A stretch of DNA of 64,000 bases from Symsagittifera roscoffensis (GCF_963678635.1 NC_087065.1:5601209-5665208), one strand, 5' to 3'; positions 10,471-22,559 are shown, counted from the stretch's first letter. The notes: a model not told the origin generated them from the letters alone. Numbers and translations are program-made.

Positions 10471-11906
10471 ATTACGATAAATTACGAAACCACGTTATAA
10501 TTACAGCATTGAATTGTGTCAATTCTTCCATTTCAATCTGCAATCAAAAACTCTATAAAACAGAATTTTGTAACTCTAAATGTATTCCCTCGGATTTCTC
10601 AAGCACCGATTCTACTAAAATCTTTCTATCAAACTCAGCCTTAATTTATTTTTTAATTCTTTAAAGTAGCCTAATTAGTAATCCTTCCGATCCTTCCACT
10701 TCCGGGATACAGGTCTCAATTGATTTCCAAATTTCCTCAGAGCACAAAAAGTTAGTAACTAAATTTCGAGAAAATCTCAAGTTACCTGAAAGACCTTTGG
10801 ATTTAAATACATCATTCAGTGCAAAGTTGGTTGCTTTACTAACGGAAGATGATGAGATGCTAAACCCAATTGTGAAGGCTTTACAGGAAAAAGTAGAAAA
10901 CATCAACGCAAATTCCCGTTACTTGCACCAATTTTCGAAAAACCTTCATGAATCCGACTGATTAAAATATATGGATGGAAAATTGGTTATTCCTTTTACA
11001 CTTCGAAACGCCGTTTTAAAAACCTCACACGAATCTCACCCTGGCCAATTCGGTATGAAATACCTGGCACAATATTTTTGGTGGCCTCATATAAACCGGA
11101 AAACTTACTTCCACGGGATTAATTGCACACAATGCACCCAAACTGGTAAGAACATAAAAAGCATCAAACCAACCACACAAATTACCGAACTTCCCGCTTT
11201 ATTTGAACCTAATGAGGAATTAAACCTTGATTTTGCCGGCCCATTAGATAACACCTGGGGAAACAATAAATACATCTTATTATGAATAGATCGTTTTTCA
11301 AAATTTCCATCAGCCAATATTACATCTTCAACGTCATCAAACACGGTAATCGAATTTCTTCAAGATTATTTTTGTCTCCATGGGATTCCTAACTCTAATC
11401 GTGTTGACCACGCATCCTGTTTTACTAGTCAAGATTTTAAATTATTTTGTAATTCTTTTAATATCAAACTAATATTTTGTACAGTTGGGGACCATCGTTC
11501 TAATAGTCTTGTAGAAAAACTTGTTCATAATGTAAAAATCAAATTATTAGGAATGTCTTTAGAACAACGAAAACCTTCATTACAAACTGCCATTTCGAAA
11601 ATCATTTGGATTTTACAATCTTCCTTTCAATCAAAAATAAAATGTTGACCATTCGAAATACACTTTAATAGAAAACCGAACACGATCTGGAAGCAATTGG
11701 CATCTAGTAAATTATCCGGTAGATTTTTAGACAAAGGGAAGTCGATCTTAAGAAGAGAAAGGGCCCTCGACTAGAACGCCGACGATCGGATAAAGGATGG
11801 ATACAAAGACTCTCTTGTACCGAAAAAGAACCAGTCACCATCGGAGAAAGGCTACGATTCAGACTATCTTACAACTCCAAAACCTTCATCTTCCCGAGTG
11901 TCATGA
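10471..11906 (+). pseudogene. Gypsy integrase region, second copy
   Basis: Nearly identical to the first integrase copy, with the HHCC region and the same D, D, E residues and the same in-frame stops. The shared stops show that the integrase was already dead when the segment was duplicated. Two changes (CGCC to AGCA) near 11692 and one near 11738 set it apart. Confidence 0.85.
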
Positions 11907-12439
11907 AACAGTCCGTTTGAAGGTAAATTACTACGAAAAACCAATGGAAGTAGAAACGGAAATCCCTTCTATAAACAACTGGGTCGGAAAATATTAAACT
12001 CAACAAAATCCACGGTTGAACTATCCGACGGAAAAATCTTTAGAAAATCAGACATCGCCATCCCAAAGTCTAAATCCTCTACAATCCGTTCATTCAAAGG
12101 AAATATCTCTTTTCCCTCTTTTTCTAACATTGATTTACAAGTAGGTCCAAGAAAGACAAACAAATCGAAAGCACAACAGACACGGAAACCAGGCCCTAAG
12201 ACAGGACGACACACAGAGTTTCTCACCCCGGTCACCGCCAGATCTAGAGGAATAAAACCAAACTCAACAAATCGAAGCGAAACCGAAATAAAGCCTCGAC
12301 TTCGAACACAGGATATTTAGCAGGTGATGAATCCATGTTCATTCCGTCGGATACGTCGGGCATTAGCGATTGGGAATGGATTGCGGGAGGTTTTCCATGC
12401 AGATAAATGATAAGAAAACGCTTCATTTCGGTTAACCAC

Positions 12440-13145
12440 ATTTTTAACGAAGAAACTACCCCATCATTAGATCCTCAAACATATCAAACTAATATAAAAT
12501 CTGAGATTTTAGACGAACAACTTCAATCTACTGATACAGCGGAATGCCCAATTAGTATAAAACCAGCACCTCAAACTACCTCACACCCACCTGGCGAATC
12601 TTCTACTGCTACGACAACGGAAAGCCCAAACACTCCTTTGGATTCAACAAAAGAAACGGAGGGAGAAAATCCGGTCGAATTTCCAGTCTTTGAGATAGAG
12701 GACTCCTCTGACGAAATTACATTAGTGAGGAAATACATCCTAAGGAAATCACTATCACCGGTAATGACTTTAAATTAAGACGTTCAAGTCGAAATGTTGG
12801 TCCCCACAATTCTATGGTAAGCGATATTACATAGATATTATAGACGAGATCGAAAACCAACCAGGCTCCGCGAATAATCCTATATCTCTGGACGAGGGTG
12901 AAAGTTCGGGCTCCTCCACACAAACCTTCAGAGAGAATCCCTCAGATAACCAGACTCACATTTGCGACATCCAACCGGAGGACCGTGCACCGGGCCCAGC
13001 GTACTCCCCAACTCCTGATCAAATCTCCATCGCCTCTACTGACGTGTCCCTGAGAGATGCTGTGAATAGTTTCGACAACTACATTGACCTAGACAGTGAA
13101 ATTTTTAACGCCGAGCTAGAAAAATTCATGGAGGGGGACAGTTAA
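12440..13145 (+). pseudogene. C-terminal tail of gypsy Pol
   Basis: The acidic, Ser/Thr/Pro-rich tail continues from the duplicated part. The first frame runs to TAA 12776. A second frame carries LRRSSRNVGP near 12765-12800, and after a further shift comes FYGKRYYIDIIDEIENQPG, open to TAA near 13143 and ending in EKFMEGDS. Two frameshifts therefore separate three pieces of one tail. The same end (LRRSSRKAGPPKHYGD) is found in the - strand relic at 22.9 kb, which confirms it as pol and not env. Its function is not known. Confidence 0.7.
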
Positions 13146-13433
13146 ACTAAATCAAAAACTTGAAAACTCGCATTTAGTCATTGATAATCTTACTAGTGTT
13201 TCGTTTCAGCGCATTTAGAGTTTACTTATAGTGTAACTATGGATTATAATCCGCCGGAATTAGGAATTATATCATTCTTTCTAATTCAGTCATTCCTTCG
13301 GAGCACTAAAATTGCATTTGTTATATCGTGCAGTATTTAATTTTCAATCTTTGTTGGACTTCTCGAGAGGGAGAGAAAGGGTTAGATAACATGTTACGTA
13401 TTATGGCGCTAAGTACTTTAATTGTTTCCCACT

Positions 13434-13441
13434 AAGGGGAA
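13434..13441 (+). other. Polypurine tract
   Basis: AAGGGGAA lies directly before the 3' LTR start TGTTGCG. This is the usual position of the primer for plus-strand DNA synthesis. Confidence 0.75.
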
Positions 13442-13653
13442 TGTTGCGAATCTTACAATTCGTCTTATTTCATTCAATTAGTCTTAAAGTATTTTAATTG
13501 GTTAATTTAGATTTGACCTTGTTATCTTCCTTCTCTCCGAGGGAGAGAATGACCGCTCACTTTTTAATGTTTTAATTTAGAGATTAATTCACTTTTTAAA
13601 CATATCTTATTTGTAACTAAGTAGAATTATCCGTAACAAAGAAACATATTATC
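13442..13653 (+). repeat. 3' LTR of the gypsy element
   Basis: 212-bp copy of 4374-4585 with about nine substitutions, or roughly 4 percent. It is followed by the AAAAGC target duplication. Confidence 0.9.
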
Positions 13654-13659
13654 AAAAGC
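13654..13659. repeat. Target-site duplication AAAAGC, right copy
   Basis: This matches 4368-4373. With these borders the two LTRs have equal length (212 bp), which supports the placement. Confidence 0.75.
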
Positions 13660-15720
13660 TTCGAGGCAATTTTTCATAAAAAACTGAGGCTATATGGCCA
13701 CCAAAATATTAGGGTCAAGATAGATTGAAACAAAGTTGTCAGGTGGTTTAGTAGGATGAAAAAAAAACATTGAAAATAGAAGGATGAAAAAAAAAATTCA
13801 GGTCTGACAGGCCAATGTCAATACTGATCGAATAGTTCCTTGCATGGTTTCGCTGTTTTTAATAAGTTTTCCGTTGTAGACATAGAATATTTTTACTGGT
13901 ATGAGTAACCTGGAGTGCTCCGTTTTTTTTTCAAGAATCGAAAAAACAAAGTTAATTTATAAAAATAGACTTTTATTTTTGTCTTAAATTTGAAATAGGC
14001 GCCCTGAAAAAAGTTACGCATCTCACAAAGATCGCAGACTTTACACAGTTGTAACCGTTATTTAACAAGAAAATTTTTTTTTAACTTCAGTATTTTACGC
14101 CACTACTTTTTGAATTTTGTCAGAAAAATTAAGTTTCAGTTTTTTTTGATCCTCTATTGATATTTTTCCGCTGAATTGTTTCCTCTTATGTTTTTCAATT
14201 AGTTATGTGTTCCAATTAATCAAAACAGATCGGTCGTCTAAGACTTTTTAGAAGGTTGTGAAATGAAAAAAAAATACGGAAGAGTGTTTTTTTTTCCAAC
14301 ACGGTGAAGTAAGTTCAGATAATTAAACAGATGACTCAAAACGGTTTTGTTCAGGCAAAATTTTGATTGTATATTTGCTTACAATGTATCACTTGAAAAT
14401 GAAAAATCGGAGAAACAAAAAAATTAGGAAAATCAAACATTTTCATCCAGATCGAAGCAACTTTGATCGCCATTTTGATAGCTATTTTTGAGCAATCAAC
14501 CAAATCAGAATATGATACAAGTAACACTTTAATACAAAATACACAAAATACTCAATAACGTGATTTAAAGCATTTGTCCATTAAATGTTGAAAAAGATTT
14601 AGAAACAAAACGTAAAACAGCTCAAAAACATTCTAAAAAATACCAACTTTCAACCAAGATATCAAAAGTGTCAAATCCGCGGACTCAATTTTTATTTTTT
14701 ATCCTGAGTTTTTACAGCAAATATTTTAATCTTTTCAACCAATGTCTACTCATTTTTTCAGCTGTCAAATTCTTACAAAAACTAAAAAAAAAAATCAAGA
14801 AACATAGTTGAATAATCAAATCAAACTAAAAAAACTCTTTGCCACTGTAAAAAAGAGTTTTTTTTTCTTTGCCACTGTAGTTTTCTTTGACACCGTAAAA
14901 AACCGGGTGCATGCTTGGAATTAAATTTTTATTCACTCTTGGTAAAAGCACGTTGGCTACCTGGGTTTACCGCAAAGCTACTCAGCAGGTGCACTGGCCG
15001 GACTCTGTTCGTAAGTTTCTTCGAGTTACCTATCTCATGTCGATTTATGATTGTGAATATATTAAATGGATAACTCTTGTAAATGAAAATATATGAATCA
15101 TTAAAGGAAGTATTGCGAACAAGAATTAACTGAAACTATCAGTAAAATATCCAAGTTTCTACCAGATATTTTTAAAAATGTTGATTTTTTTTTCCATAGC
15201 AATTTAAGGCAACAAAAAGAGGCATTACCAAAGCAATCTCTTCAAAACATCAGCTACTATAATAGCGCAGTTAGGCGATGAAAGAGAAAACTTGTTGTTT
15301 GTCATGAAAATATGTTGAGGCATCAACAGACAATAATTAATCCAAAACAAAATTCGCATGAAAATTTGAACAATTTTTTCGATCTTGCAAAAATAATTCA
15401 AATTAATCTTCAGTGTATAGTATTGAAATAAGAAAATCCAAAAGAAATTTTCATAAATTGCTCTTATGGATATTGGTACAGATGTTGTAAGAGATTTCAA
15501 AAATGTTCTTCGGAAATTATTTTGAATAAGTAAAGGTTCAAAGGATTTTTTGAGACTGCTTTGCGAGCTGCATCATTGTTTTTCGCCTTATGCAAAACGA
15601 AACTTTTTGTAAAGTATACTTGTTATCTTTGAGAAAGTTTCATGAAATGATGTTCAAATTGTTTGAACATGGGTTGCTACCAACTAACAGACGCAGCCAA
15701 AAATAGCCTTTATGTGAATT
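13660..15720. other. AT-rich non-coding DNA
   Basis: No gene is supported. A short repeated phrase, CTTTGCCACTGTA, occurs at about 14838 and 14868 with T/A runs between. The open frames at 14911-15096 and 15225-15500 have no recognisable features. Confidence 0.5.
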
Positions 15721-15725
15721 TTTCA

Positions 15726-16008
15726 ACTTGATTTGCAAATAAGGATAAACTAAACTTCTGTATTTCTTAATGAACCATATTTTTTGTGTTTCTTCGACCC
15801 GACCAGGATTGTTCTTATGATAAAAACGCTGTTTTCTAACTTATCATACTGAATGCAGATGCAACCATAATGCAACTGCAGTCAGTGTGAGAAATTAGAG
15901 AACCAGAATTTCAACCACGATATCAATCCGGGTCGGGTCGAAGAAACAGAAAAAATAAAAATCTTTAAAAATATGGATGTTTAAATTATCCTTATTTGAA
16001 AATCAAGT
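15726..16008. repeat. Short foldback element (nested inverted repeats)
   Basis: Two nested inverted-repeat pairs are seen. The outer pair is ACTTGATTTGCAAATAAGG at 15726 against its reverse complement at 15990-16008. The inner pair is TTTCTTCGACCCGACC at about 15789 against GGTCGGGTCGAAGAAA at about 15930. This is the structure of a small MITE-like foldback element. Ends beyond the outer arms are unclear. Confidence 0.6.
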
Positions 16009-16356
16009 CTCATCCACGGTCTTTTTGCTGCTTCCTCAAGTGTGTTTAACTGCTATTTGTTTTCTAAATACTGCTAGTATATAGCGTCTCAGAACAACAA
16101 AAAACAGACCGGAAAAAATACGACACCCGTTAAGACGACACCCGTTTTTGATGGTACTTTACGACGACGCTACACGCAATTCTTCACCCAGCATTTCTGA
16201 GAAATTAAAACAGCATAAAATTGAACCGCTCATTTCACATATAATAAAGCTTATTTGCCGTCTTAATGATTTGTCTTCTTAATGGCCTGTAGTCTTAACA
16301 TTAAGCAGCCGAGAAGAATCCTGAATTGATCGATATTTTTAGCAGAAACTGTGAAA

Positions 16357-16615
16357 TAGTGCTTATTTAAATTAACCGGAAGTTTAAGTTTAAAATACAT
16401 TTTTTTGCAAAATTGCTTAAGTTTAGCTTTTAAATGATGAAAAAGGTGTGCTTAGATTTTTAGCAGAATTATTTACCTGAAAATTAGTATGTGAAGGTTG
16501 AGCCAAAACTTTACACCAGACAGGTCAATTTTGCTTTTTTAGTCATTCAACTAACGGATCAATTGCTGACAAAACAAAATCAAAGTGCATTTTTTATATA
16601 GCACAACAAAAATTA
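16357..16615. repeat. Decayed left half of the 684-bp TA-flanked foldback family
   Basis: AGTGCTTATTTAAATTAACC and the following ~250 bases align in order with the left arm of the element at 20195, including TTTTAGCAGAATTA and a later ATCAAAGTG. It is diverged, and no matching right arm was found. Confidence 0.55.
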
Positions 16616-17212
16616 TGAAAGGTATAAACTAGTTCGAAGATTTGCATTTCTGCCATGGAACAAAAATGATCATATTTTGCCGCAACATTGCATTGATTAG
16701 CTTTTTGCTAAAGCTTTTTGATTTTCCGTTGATGATTTGCTATGATTTCATTGTATTTTTTGAGCTCAAAATCTGATTTATATTGAATATTATCTTGATT
16801 TGTTACATAAGTTTTAACCCAAAAATTGATTTACACTGATCATGTTTACTTATTTCTTGAGTGTTTTCGCAAGATTCCAAAAAGGAATTAAATTAAATTG
16901 ATTTGAAATTGATTTTTTGACACAAAAATCGATCTTTTCATGGTTTTATGATATTTATTTAAATTAATTTTAGTAAAATGTGGATGGAATCAAGTAAATA
17001 TCGGAAAAACCTTCCAAATAAAATTTTTAAGTACTTATTTTGATTCAAAAATTTCAAGAAAGATCGGTTTCGAAAAATTCACATTGTTAATCAGTATGGA
17101 TTGATTCAAAGTTGATTTTAAAAAAAATCATTTCAATCCAATTCGAATCCATTTTTGTCAGAGTGGGGTGATTCTTGATCTTCGCAATATTGGACAATCT
17201 CCAAACAATACC

Positions 17213-17768
17213 AATTTAGGGGGGGGCTTCGTCCCACCGACTACCCAAAGGGATGCGACGCCCTGACCTCGCAAAGGGTCTCCCTTTGGTACTATTTTAA
17301 GATCTCTATTTTTGGCCGAATGAAACCAAATTTATTCATAAGGCAACTTGGGCGTCAATAAATACTATTATCGAGAGGGTAGCGCGCGCCGAGAAAAAAA
17401 ACATAAAATGTCCAAAATGTCCAAAACTTCCATTTTCCTCCAACTTCTGTTTTTTTTCTGAAATTCCAAGTATAAAATCTGTTCGAAATAAATTTTCATG
17501 GTGCTTATTGCATCAAAACTTGTCAGCATGAACAGGTGAACATATTTTTTCAACATTTTGTACATTAATAATTATGTGTGAACAATTTTTAAACAGCTTA
17601 TTTTGTTACTTTACGAGTTGGGTTGGAAACTGGAAAAGAGCCATTTTGAAGGCTGCGAAAGATAATGGCCAAAACAGGGTTTTTAGTGATATACGAGAGC
17701 TCGGAAAATCAATTTGGTCGAAAGTTTTTTTGAAAATAACCCCTCAAGAAAATCCCAGATTACAATCT
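17213..17768 (+). mobile_element. MITE family A, diverged copy
   Basis: Shares with the copies at 30683, 44835, 46050 and 60876 a G-rich left end, a GCGCGC motif in mid-element, the phrase GGAAAATCAATTTGGTCG and a right end CTCAAGAAAATCCCAGAT. No coding capacity is visible. Terminal repeats are eroded here. Confidence 0.6.
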
Positions 17769-17899
17769 AGTGTGGTTTAAACTGATTGGATTTATCGATG
17801 TGCGGTTAAACATGAATGTCGTTAATGTCCAATATTAATGTAGTTCCAAACAATCTTCTCTATTGAAACTGTCAATTCTGTAAAAATCTAGGTTATTAC

Positions 17900-18228
17900 C
17901 AAGAGTTAATTCCTGAAAAATCTGTGTTTTCGCCCCTAGAATCGAATTGGAGGATATCTTTCTCCTCATACTATTTTCTCTTCATTTTTCAGATACATAT
18001 CCCGCGTAAGTCAAATTATTATTTTAAATTATTTTCATTTATGGAAAAATTGTTTGTCATAAAATTTCAAAGTATGGAAAAAAAAGTCTATCACAATATT
18101 TCATAGAATGGAAAAAATGCATATCATGCTATTTTTTTTAGTAATTTTTTGGTCTATGAAAGGTTATGATAAGCAATTTTTTCATAAAATGAAATAGTAT
18201 GATAAGCATTTTCGTCAACCCGGGAAGT
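17900..18228. repeat. Relic of the CCCGGG-ended inverted-repeat family (right part)
   Basis: Contains repeated ATGATAAGCATTTT / ATGGAAAAA phrases and ends with CGTCAACCCGGGAAGT, like the right end of the element at 53809-54740. The left end is not recognised. Confidence 0.5.
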
Positions 18229-18254
18229 AAAGAACAGAAGAAGAACAAAGAGAG

Positions 18255-18395
18255 CGTCCTTGCTGCGGAATCCGCTTACAATGCAAAAACAGCACAGTTT
18301 GGCCTCGTAATTATTCGCTCATGGCTCATATATGGCGCCCAAGCTTCTGCGGAATCGCAAAAGACATCCAAGATTTTAGGTCTGACAGAAGAAAA
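18255..18395. repeat. GCGGAATCC-type dispersed repeat
   Basis: Contains CTGCGGAATCCGCTTAC, GCACAGTTTGGCCTCGTAAT and a second TGCGGAATCGC. The same phrases recur near 48230, 58200, 61260-61620 and 62280-62600. Confidence 0.5.
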
Positions 18396-18462
18396 ATTCG
18401 CCAAAAATTTATCAAAACTGAACACAAAAATTTTATTTGAAGATGAAATAAATGATTTTTAA

Positions 18463-19239
18463 GATGGTTTTAATATATATTTGAAAAAGTGTTTTAAGTA
18501 TTTTAAGTTCTAAGGATTTATTTTCTCAAGAGAAGAAATTTCTAAAATTTTGCACTCCACTGCCAAATGAATAGGCTTTTCTCGAACACTCTTGTGGACC
18601 CCGATTTGTAAATACTTTTAGATGTAAATATTGCAGATATTATAAATAACTTGGAATCACGTTCAAATGATTATGAAGAACCCAATACATCACTAGCAGT
18701 AGCACTCAATTGAAAATAAATGCAACCTATCACAAGAACTTAAAATTCAAATCAGGCGAAAAAAGAAACGACAGTTCCTTGCCTTGATTGCTTACTATAA
18801 TATCACCCACCCTTTTTTGATCCACACAAAATTTAGCTTGAAATTGCTCAGAACCCAGACGAGCAAATTAAACACATAATTGACCTACAAGAGAGATCCA
18901 GGCAACAGGCTTACACAAAATTTCATTTACCTCTCAGCTTTCTCCGTAACCATCTCCAGAACCATAGTCCCGTACATCCGCATTCCTCTCTAGGAGCTCC
19001 CATTTTGTTCAGATTCGGTGACAAGTCCGATAAAACTTTTACCGTAATCACCTCCTCATCAATATTATAGCTCGAATCCATTCACCACGAAAAACTTTAC
19101 TTCTGACAAGCGACCCCACTTCAGAACTCTCACAAAAGTAATAGCCCCGGCATTTCATTTTTTTCAACACATCAAAATTTCCCCAACCTCAAAAGCAACC
19201 CACAGCACCAAAAAGATCAAGAATTATGATCATTTTTTT
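18463..19239. other. Non-coding DNA without recognised features
   Basis: No open frame or repeat in this stretch could be assigned. Composition is C/A-rich from about 18780 to 19240, unlike the T-rich flanks. Confidence 0.4.
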
Positions 19240-20080
19240 TCAAACGATTTAGAAGACAAACCTCAAACTACTGCAAAACCTGTTATGATCATCTTTATGA
19301 CCCACAAATAATCACACATACTTTGAAAATAAACAACCAAGTAAACGAAAAACTGTCATCACACGCAAGTCTTTTTTTTTCATTTACTCACTATTCATAG
19401 ATAGGACCTTATACTAAACTATTGCATTTGACGGGTCTATATCCCCTAAATGATAAAACTGAAAATACCGTTTTTATAACAAAATTTGGTACAAACTTAC
19501 AAGGAAACGCAATCTATGATTAAGATGCTGGTAAAAACCAATCATTTTATGAAATGATTTACCCGAAAAACTGGATTTTTTTTCTCTTTCCTTCAATTTT
19601 GCCGTTTTCTGCTTATAAGTTTCAGTAAAAAGATGCAGATGCAAAATGAGCAATCAATTGCCATTTATTTCGCGCGTTTGCATTTGTCTAGCTTGTTTCA
19701 CCGATCGGGATATCATTCGTGCATTTGTAAGTAAAATCAGCCCAATTGTGTCACAAGTTTTTTCGTTTTTTTTGTTATAATTTAGGGGGGGGGAGTTTAA
19801 TCCAAAAGGTCCAAATGACATGAGAAACAAAAGCTTCTGACTGAAAACCGAAAAAGGGTTAAAATCGAAAAGGCCCAAATGACAGTAGAAACAAAAGCTT
19901 GTGACTCATATTGAACAAACCGTACTGCGGGCCCTTGGATCATAAGCGATTTAATTGTCTTGATATGGTCAGTATCTATGAAGTTACAAAGTATTTATTT
20001 ATAATCTTTTAAAAAGGATTATAGACCTAATATTTTTAAGTCAAAATAATCCATTATGTCAATATAATCCAACAATCAGC
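19240..20080 (+). repeat. Diverged direct repeat, left copy
   Basis: Aligns in order with 21110-21960: ACAAACCTCAAACTA, CATAGATAGGACCTTATAC, TTGGTACAAA, AAGGAAACGCAATCT, TTGCCGTTTTCTGCT and CTTGTTTCACCGAT occur in both at matching spacing. Its right end includes a left fragment of the C-rich inverted-repeat family (CCTTGGATCATAA, then GGTCAGTATC). Confidence 0.75.
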
Positions 20081-20194
20081 AAAACAAGAATAAGATCCAG
20101 CCTCCTCTGAAACTCCTACTAACTCTAATATTGAAGAAGAAAACCAGCTTGAACAATTTTCTATCATTAATTAACGGTTAGTTTTAGTTTTATA

Positions 20195-20878
20195 CAGTGC
20201 TGATTTAAATTAACCGTTAAAGTCGAAATTTAAAACGCGTTGGGTTGTGTTTAGGCGAAAACTTAAGAAGACAAAACTTGCTTAAAATTTTAGCAGAATT
20301 AATATGGTGTAAATTGTTTTGCAAAATTCGGGCCCCAAATTTTACCCCAAAAGGGGGTCATTTTGGTTTTTCTTATTTAATCAAAAAGTACGCCAAAAAT
20401 AACAAGTCGATCACAGACATAATTATATCAAAGTGAGCCCTTACGTAGCCCAACAAACGTTAAGAAGGGTTAATTTATTTTTGTTTGATAGACTAAAAAG
20501 GTCATTTTTACTATATAAAGTAACCACTTTTGATTTAAAAACAATTTTCAAACAATTTGCAATTTTTTTTGGAGAAAATACCCTTCTTAAAGTTTGTTGG
20601 GCAACGTAAGGGGCTCACTTTGATATAATTATGTCTGTGATCGACTTGTTATTTTTGGCGTACTTTGTGATTAACTAAGAAAAGCCAAAATGACCCATTT
20701 TTGGGGTAAAACTTTGGGCCCGAATTTTGCGAAACAAATTACACCATATTAATTCTGCTAAAATTTTAAGCAAGTTTTGTCTCCTTAAGTTTTCGCCTAA
20801 ACTCAATCCAATTTGAGAAAAACGCGTTTTAAATTGCAAGTTTAACGCGTTTCGTCCGGTTAATTTAAATCAGCACTG
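20195..20878. mobile_element. 684-bp foldback element flanked by TA (non-autonomous, Tc1/mariner-like target)
   Basis: Starts CAGTGCTGATTTAAATTAACC and ends with the inverted form GGTTAATTTAAATCAGCACTG. Arms of about 280 and 300 bp pair almost fully (20195-20475 with 20580-20878), around a loop of about 100 bp. TA precedes and follows the element, as expected for TA-target DNA transposons. There is no transposase frame. It is non-autonomous and would have needed an enzyme supplied from elsewhere. Confidence 0.85.
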
Positions 20879-21109
20879 TATCTGACAACAATTAAACTTT
20901 TACTAAAATAATAATTCATTCAAGCAATCAAACTTAAACAACTTTTCTATTAATATGTTAAAGTTTTTTTTTGCATTGTAATTTACAGTGCCATTCATTT
21001 TTTTCCTAATTTGTTCGAAGAAAAAATTTAAAAAATTTTCCTATATCAAATGAAACAACAATTATAATATGACAAGCATTTACAGATTAACATCATACCA
21101 TTCTCTATT

Positions 21110-21960
21110 TTGAAATGATTTAGTAGACAAACCTCAAACTATTGCAAAGCCTGCTTTGATTATCTTTATGACCAACAAAAACCACAAATACTTTGAAAAT
21201 AAACAATCAAGTAACCGAAAAACTGTCATCGCAAGCCAGTTTTTTTTTTCATTTACCAACTACTCATAGATAGGACCTTATACCTTAGATTGCATATGAC
21301 GCGTCTAATCCCCTGAATGATAAAAAAGAAAATACAGTTTTCAGAACACAATTTGGTACAAATTTACAAGGAAACGCAATCTGTGGTTATGATACTGGTA
21401 AAAACCAACATTTTTACCTGATTTACCCCAAAATTGGTTTTTTAATCTTATTCCCCGCCTTTTTTGCCGTTTTCTGCTCATCAATTTCTATAAAGAGATA
21501 GGAAAAGCCCAATTTATTGTCATTTATTTCGCGCTTTTTGCGATTGTCTTGCTTGTTTCACCGATTGAGATATCAGTCTTTTATCCGTCATTAAAATCAG
21601 CCTCATAGTTGAGATATCAGTCGTTTACCGATTGAGATATCAGTCGTTTATCCGTAATTAAAACCAGCCCAGAAATATAGAAAACAAAATTTTTTTCTTG
21701 TCATTTTTTATAAATCAGGGCGGTGCTTATAACCTTAATGGCTCAAATGACAGAAAAAACAAAAGCTTTTGACTCATATTTAGCAACCCGAGCTCCCATG
21801 GTATTTTGTCATGATCAGGTCAGTATCTAATAAGTTAAAAAATAATTGATTATAATCCACTAAAAAAGGATTATAGTCCTAATAATTTTTATGTCAATAT
21901 AATCCATCATAAAAGATCACAACGGATTAAAATCTACTCAATACGTTTGAGAAAACGTTA
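21110..21960 (+). repeat. Diverged direct repeat, right copy
   Basis: Homologous to 19240-20080 with many substitutions and small indels, including a local triplication of GATATCAGTCGTTTA at 21565-21660. The foldback element 20195-20878 lies between the two copies. Confidence 0.75.
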
Positions 21961-22140
21961 CACTTCACATTAAAGTTTACTTTTTTTCTCTTTTTTCGCT
22001 ATAAATTTTTAGCTCACACCCCACTTCTATTTAATCACCCCATATACCACCTCTCCACACCCCTCCCCGCGTGTTTACTACAATCGACACTCGCCCCCTC
22101 TTTTGATTGAGGGAGTGGACGTAAATTGATAGTCATGTTA
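21795..22140. repeat. Left fragment of the C-rich inverted-repeat family (family P)
   Basis: CTCCCATGGTATTTTG, GGTCAGTATC and ATTATAATCCACT are followed by CACCCC-rich DNA and GACACTCGCCCCCTC. These match, in order, the left half and the C-rich core of the element at 35477-36385. The right terminal repeat is missing. Confidence 0.6.
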
Positions 22141-22559
22141 CGACAATTCAGTAATCAATTCAGTAAAAATACGAAAAAAATCAGTATCACAAGACTGGGT
22201 GAAACATTTTAAAAGCAAGTACGAGTTCACAATCATATTGCAATATCTCTCTTTAGCTCGAGAGGCTGGAGAAAAAATAAGTGAGTTTGTTGAAGCTAAT
22301 AATATACTGAGAGTTAATGCATCGTACGAATTGGTTTAATAAGAAAATCGGTGCGCTCACGAAAAAAAATAAAATGCAGTCAGTAATGAAAATGAAAAAA
22401 TATCCTTTTGTCAGGTAAAGCAATCGGTAATAAAAAACTTACTGTAAGGGAACTTCGTAAAGTGATTTCTGCAAAAATTGGGTAAGACACAACTGAGCGC
22501 CAAAAACAAGCACACTAAAATCCTAGATTTTAGAAATGTAATCGATCTATTTTCCTGAA

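Larger units (their letters stand above)
9660..12439 (+). repeat. Internal tandem duplication, unit 2
   Basis: Second copy of 6879-9659, about 2780 bp, 0.4 percent different by eye count. After it the original element continues with the rest of the pol tail at 12440. It duplicates the RT end, RNase H, integrase and tail, so the locus has two integrase regions and one RT core. Confidence 0.9.
4374..13653 (+). mobile_element. Ty3/gypsy LTR retrotransposon, complete ends, decayed, with internal tandem duplication
   Basis: The element is 9280 bp with 212-bp LTRs at both ends, a primer-binding site directly after the 5' LTR, a polypurine tract directly before the 3' LTR, and the same 6 bases (AAAAGC) on both flanks. 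Gene order is gag, protease, reverse transcriptase, RNase H, integrase, acidic pol tail, which is the gypsy (Ty3) order. No env-like frame is seen. Stops and frameshifts in pol show it is dead. Without the second copy of the internal duplication it would be about 6.5 kb, a usual gypsy size. The two LTRs differ at about 9 of 212 positions by eye, so the insertion is not recent. Confidence 0.93.

Noticed and set aside
12407-12778. env gene of the first gypsy element
   Set aside because: No signal peptide or membrane segment; the tail motif matches the pol end of the second gypsy element.
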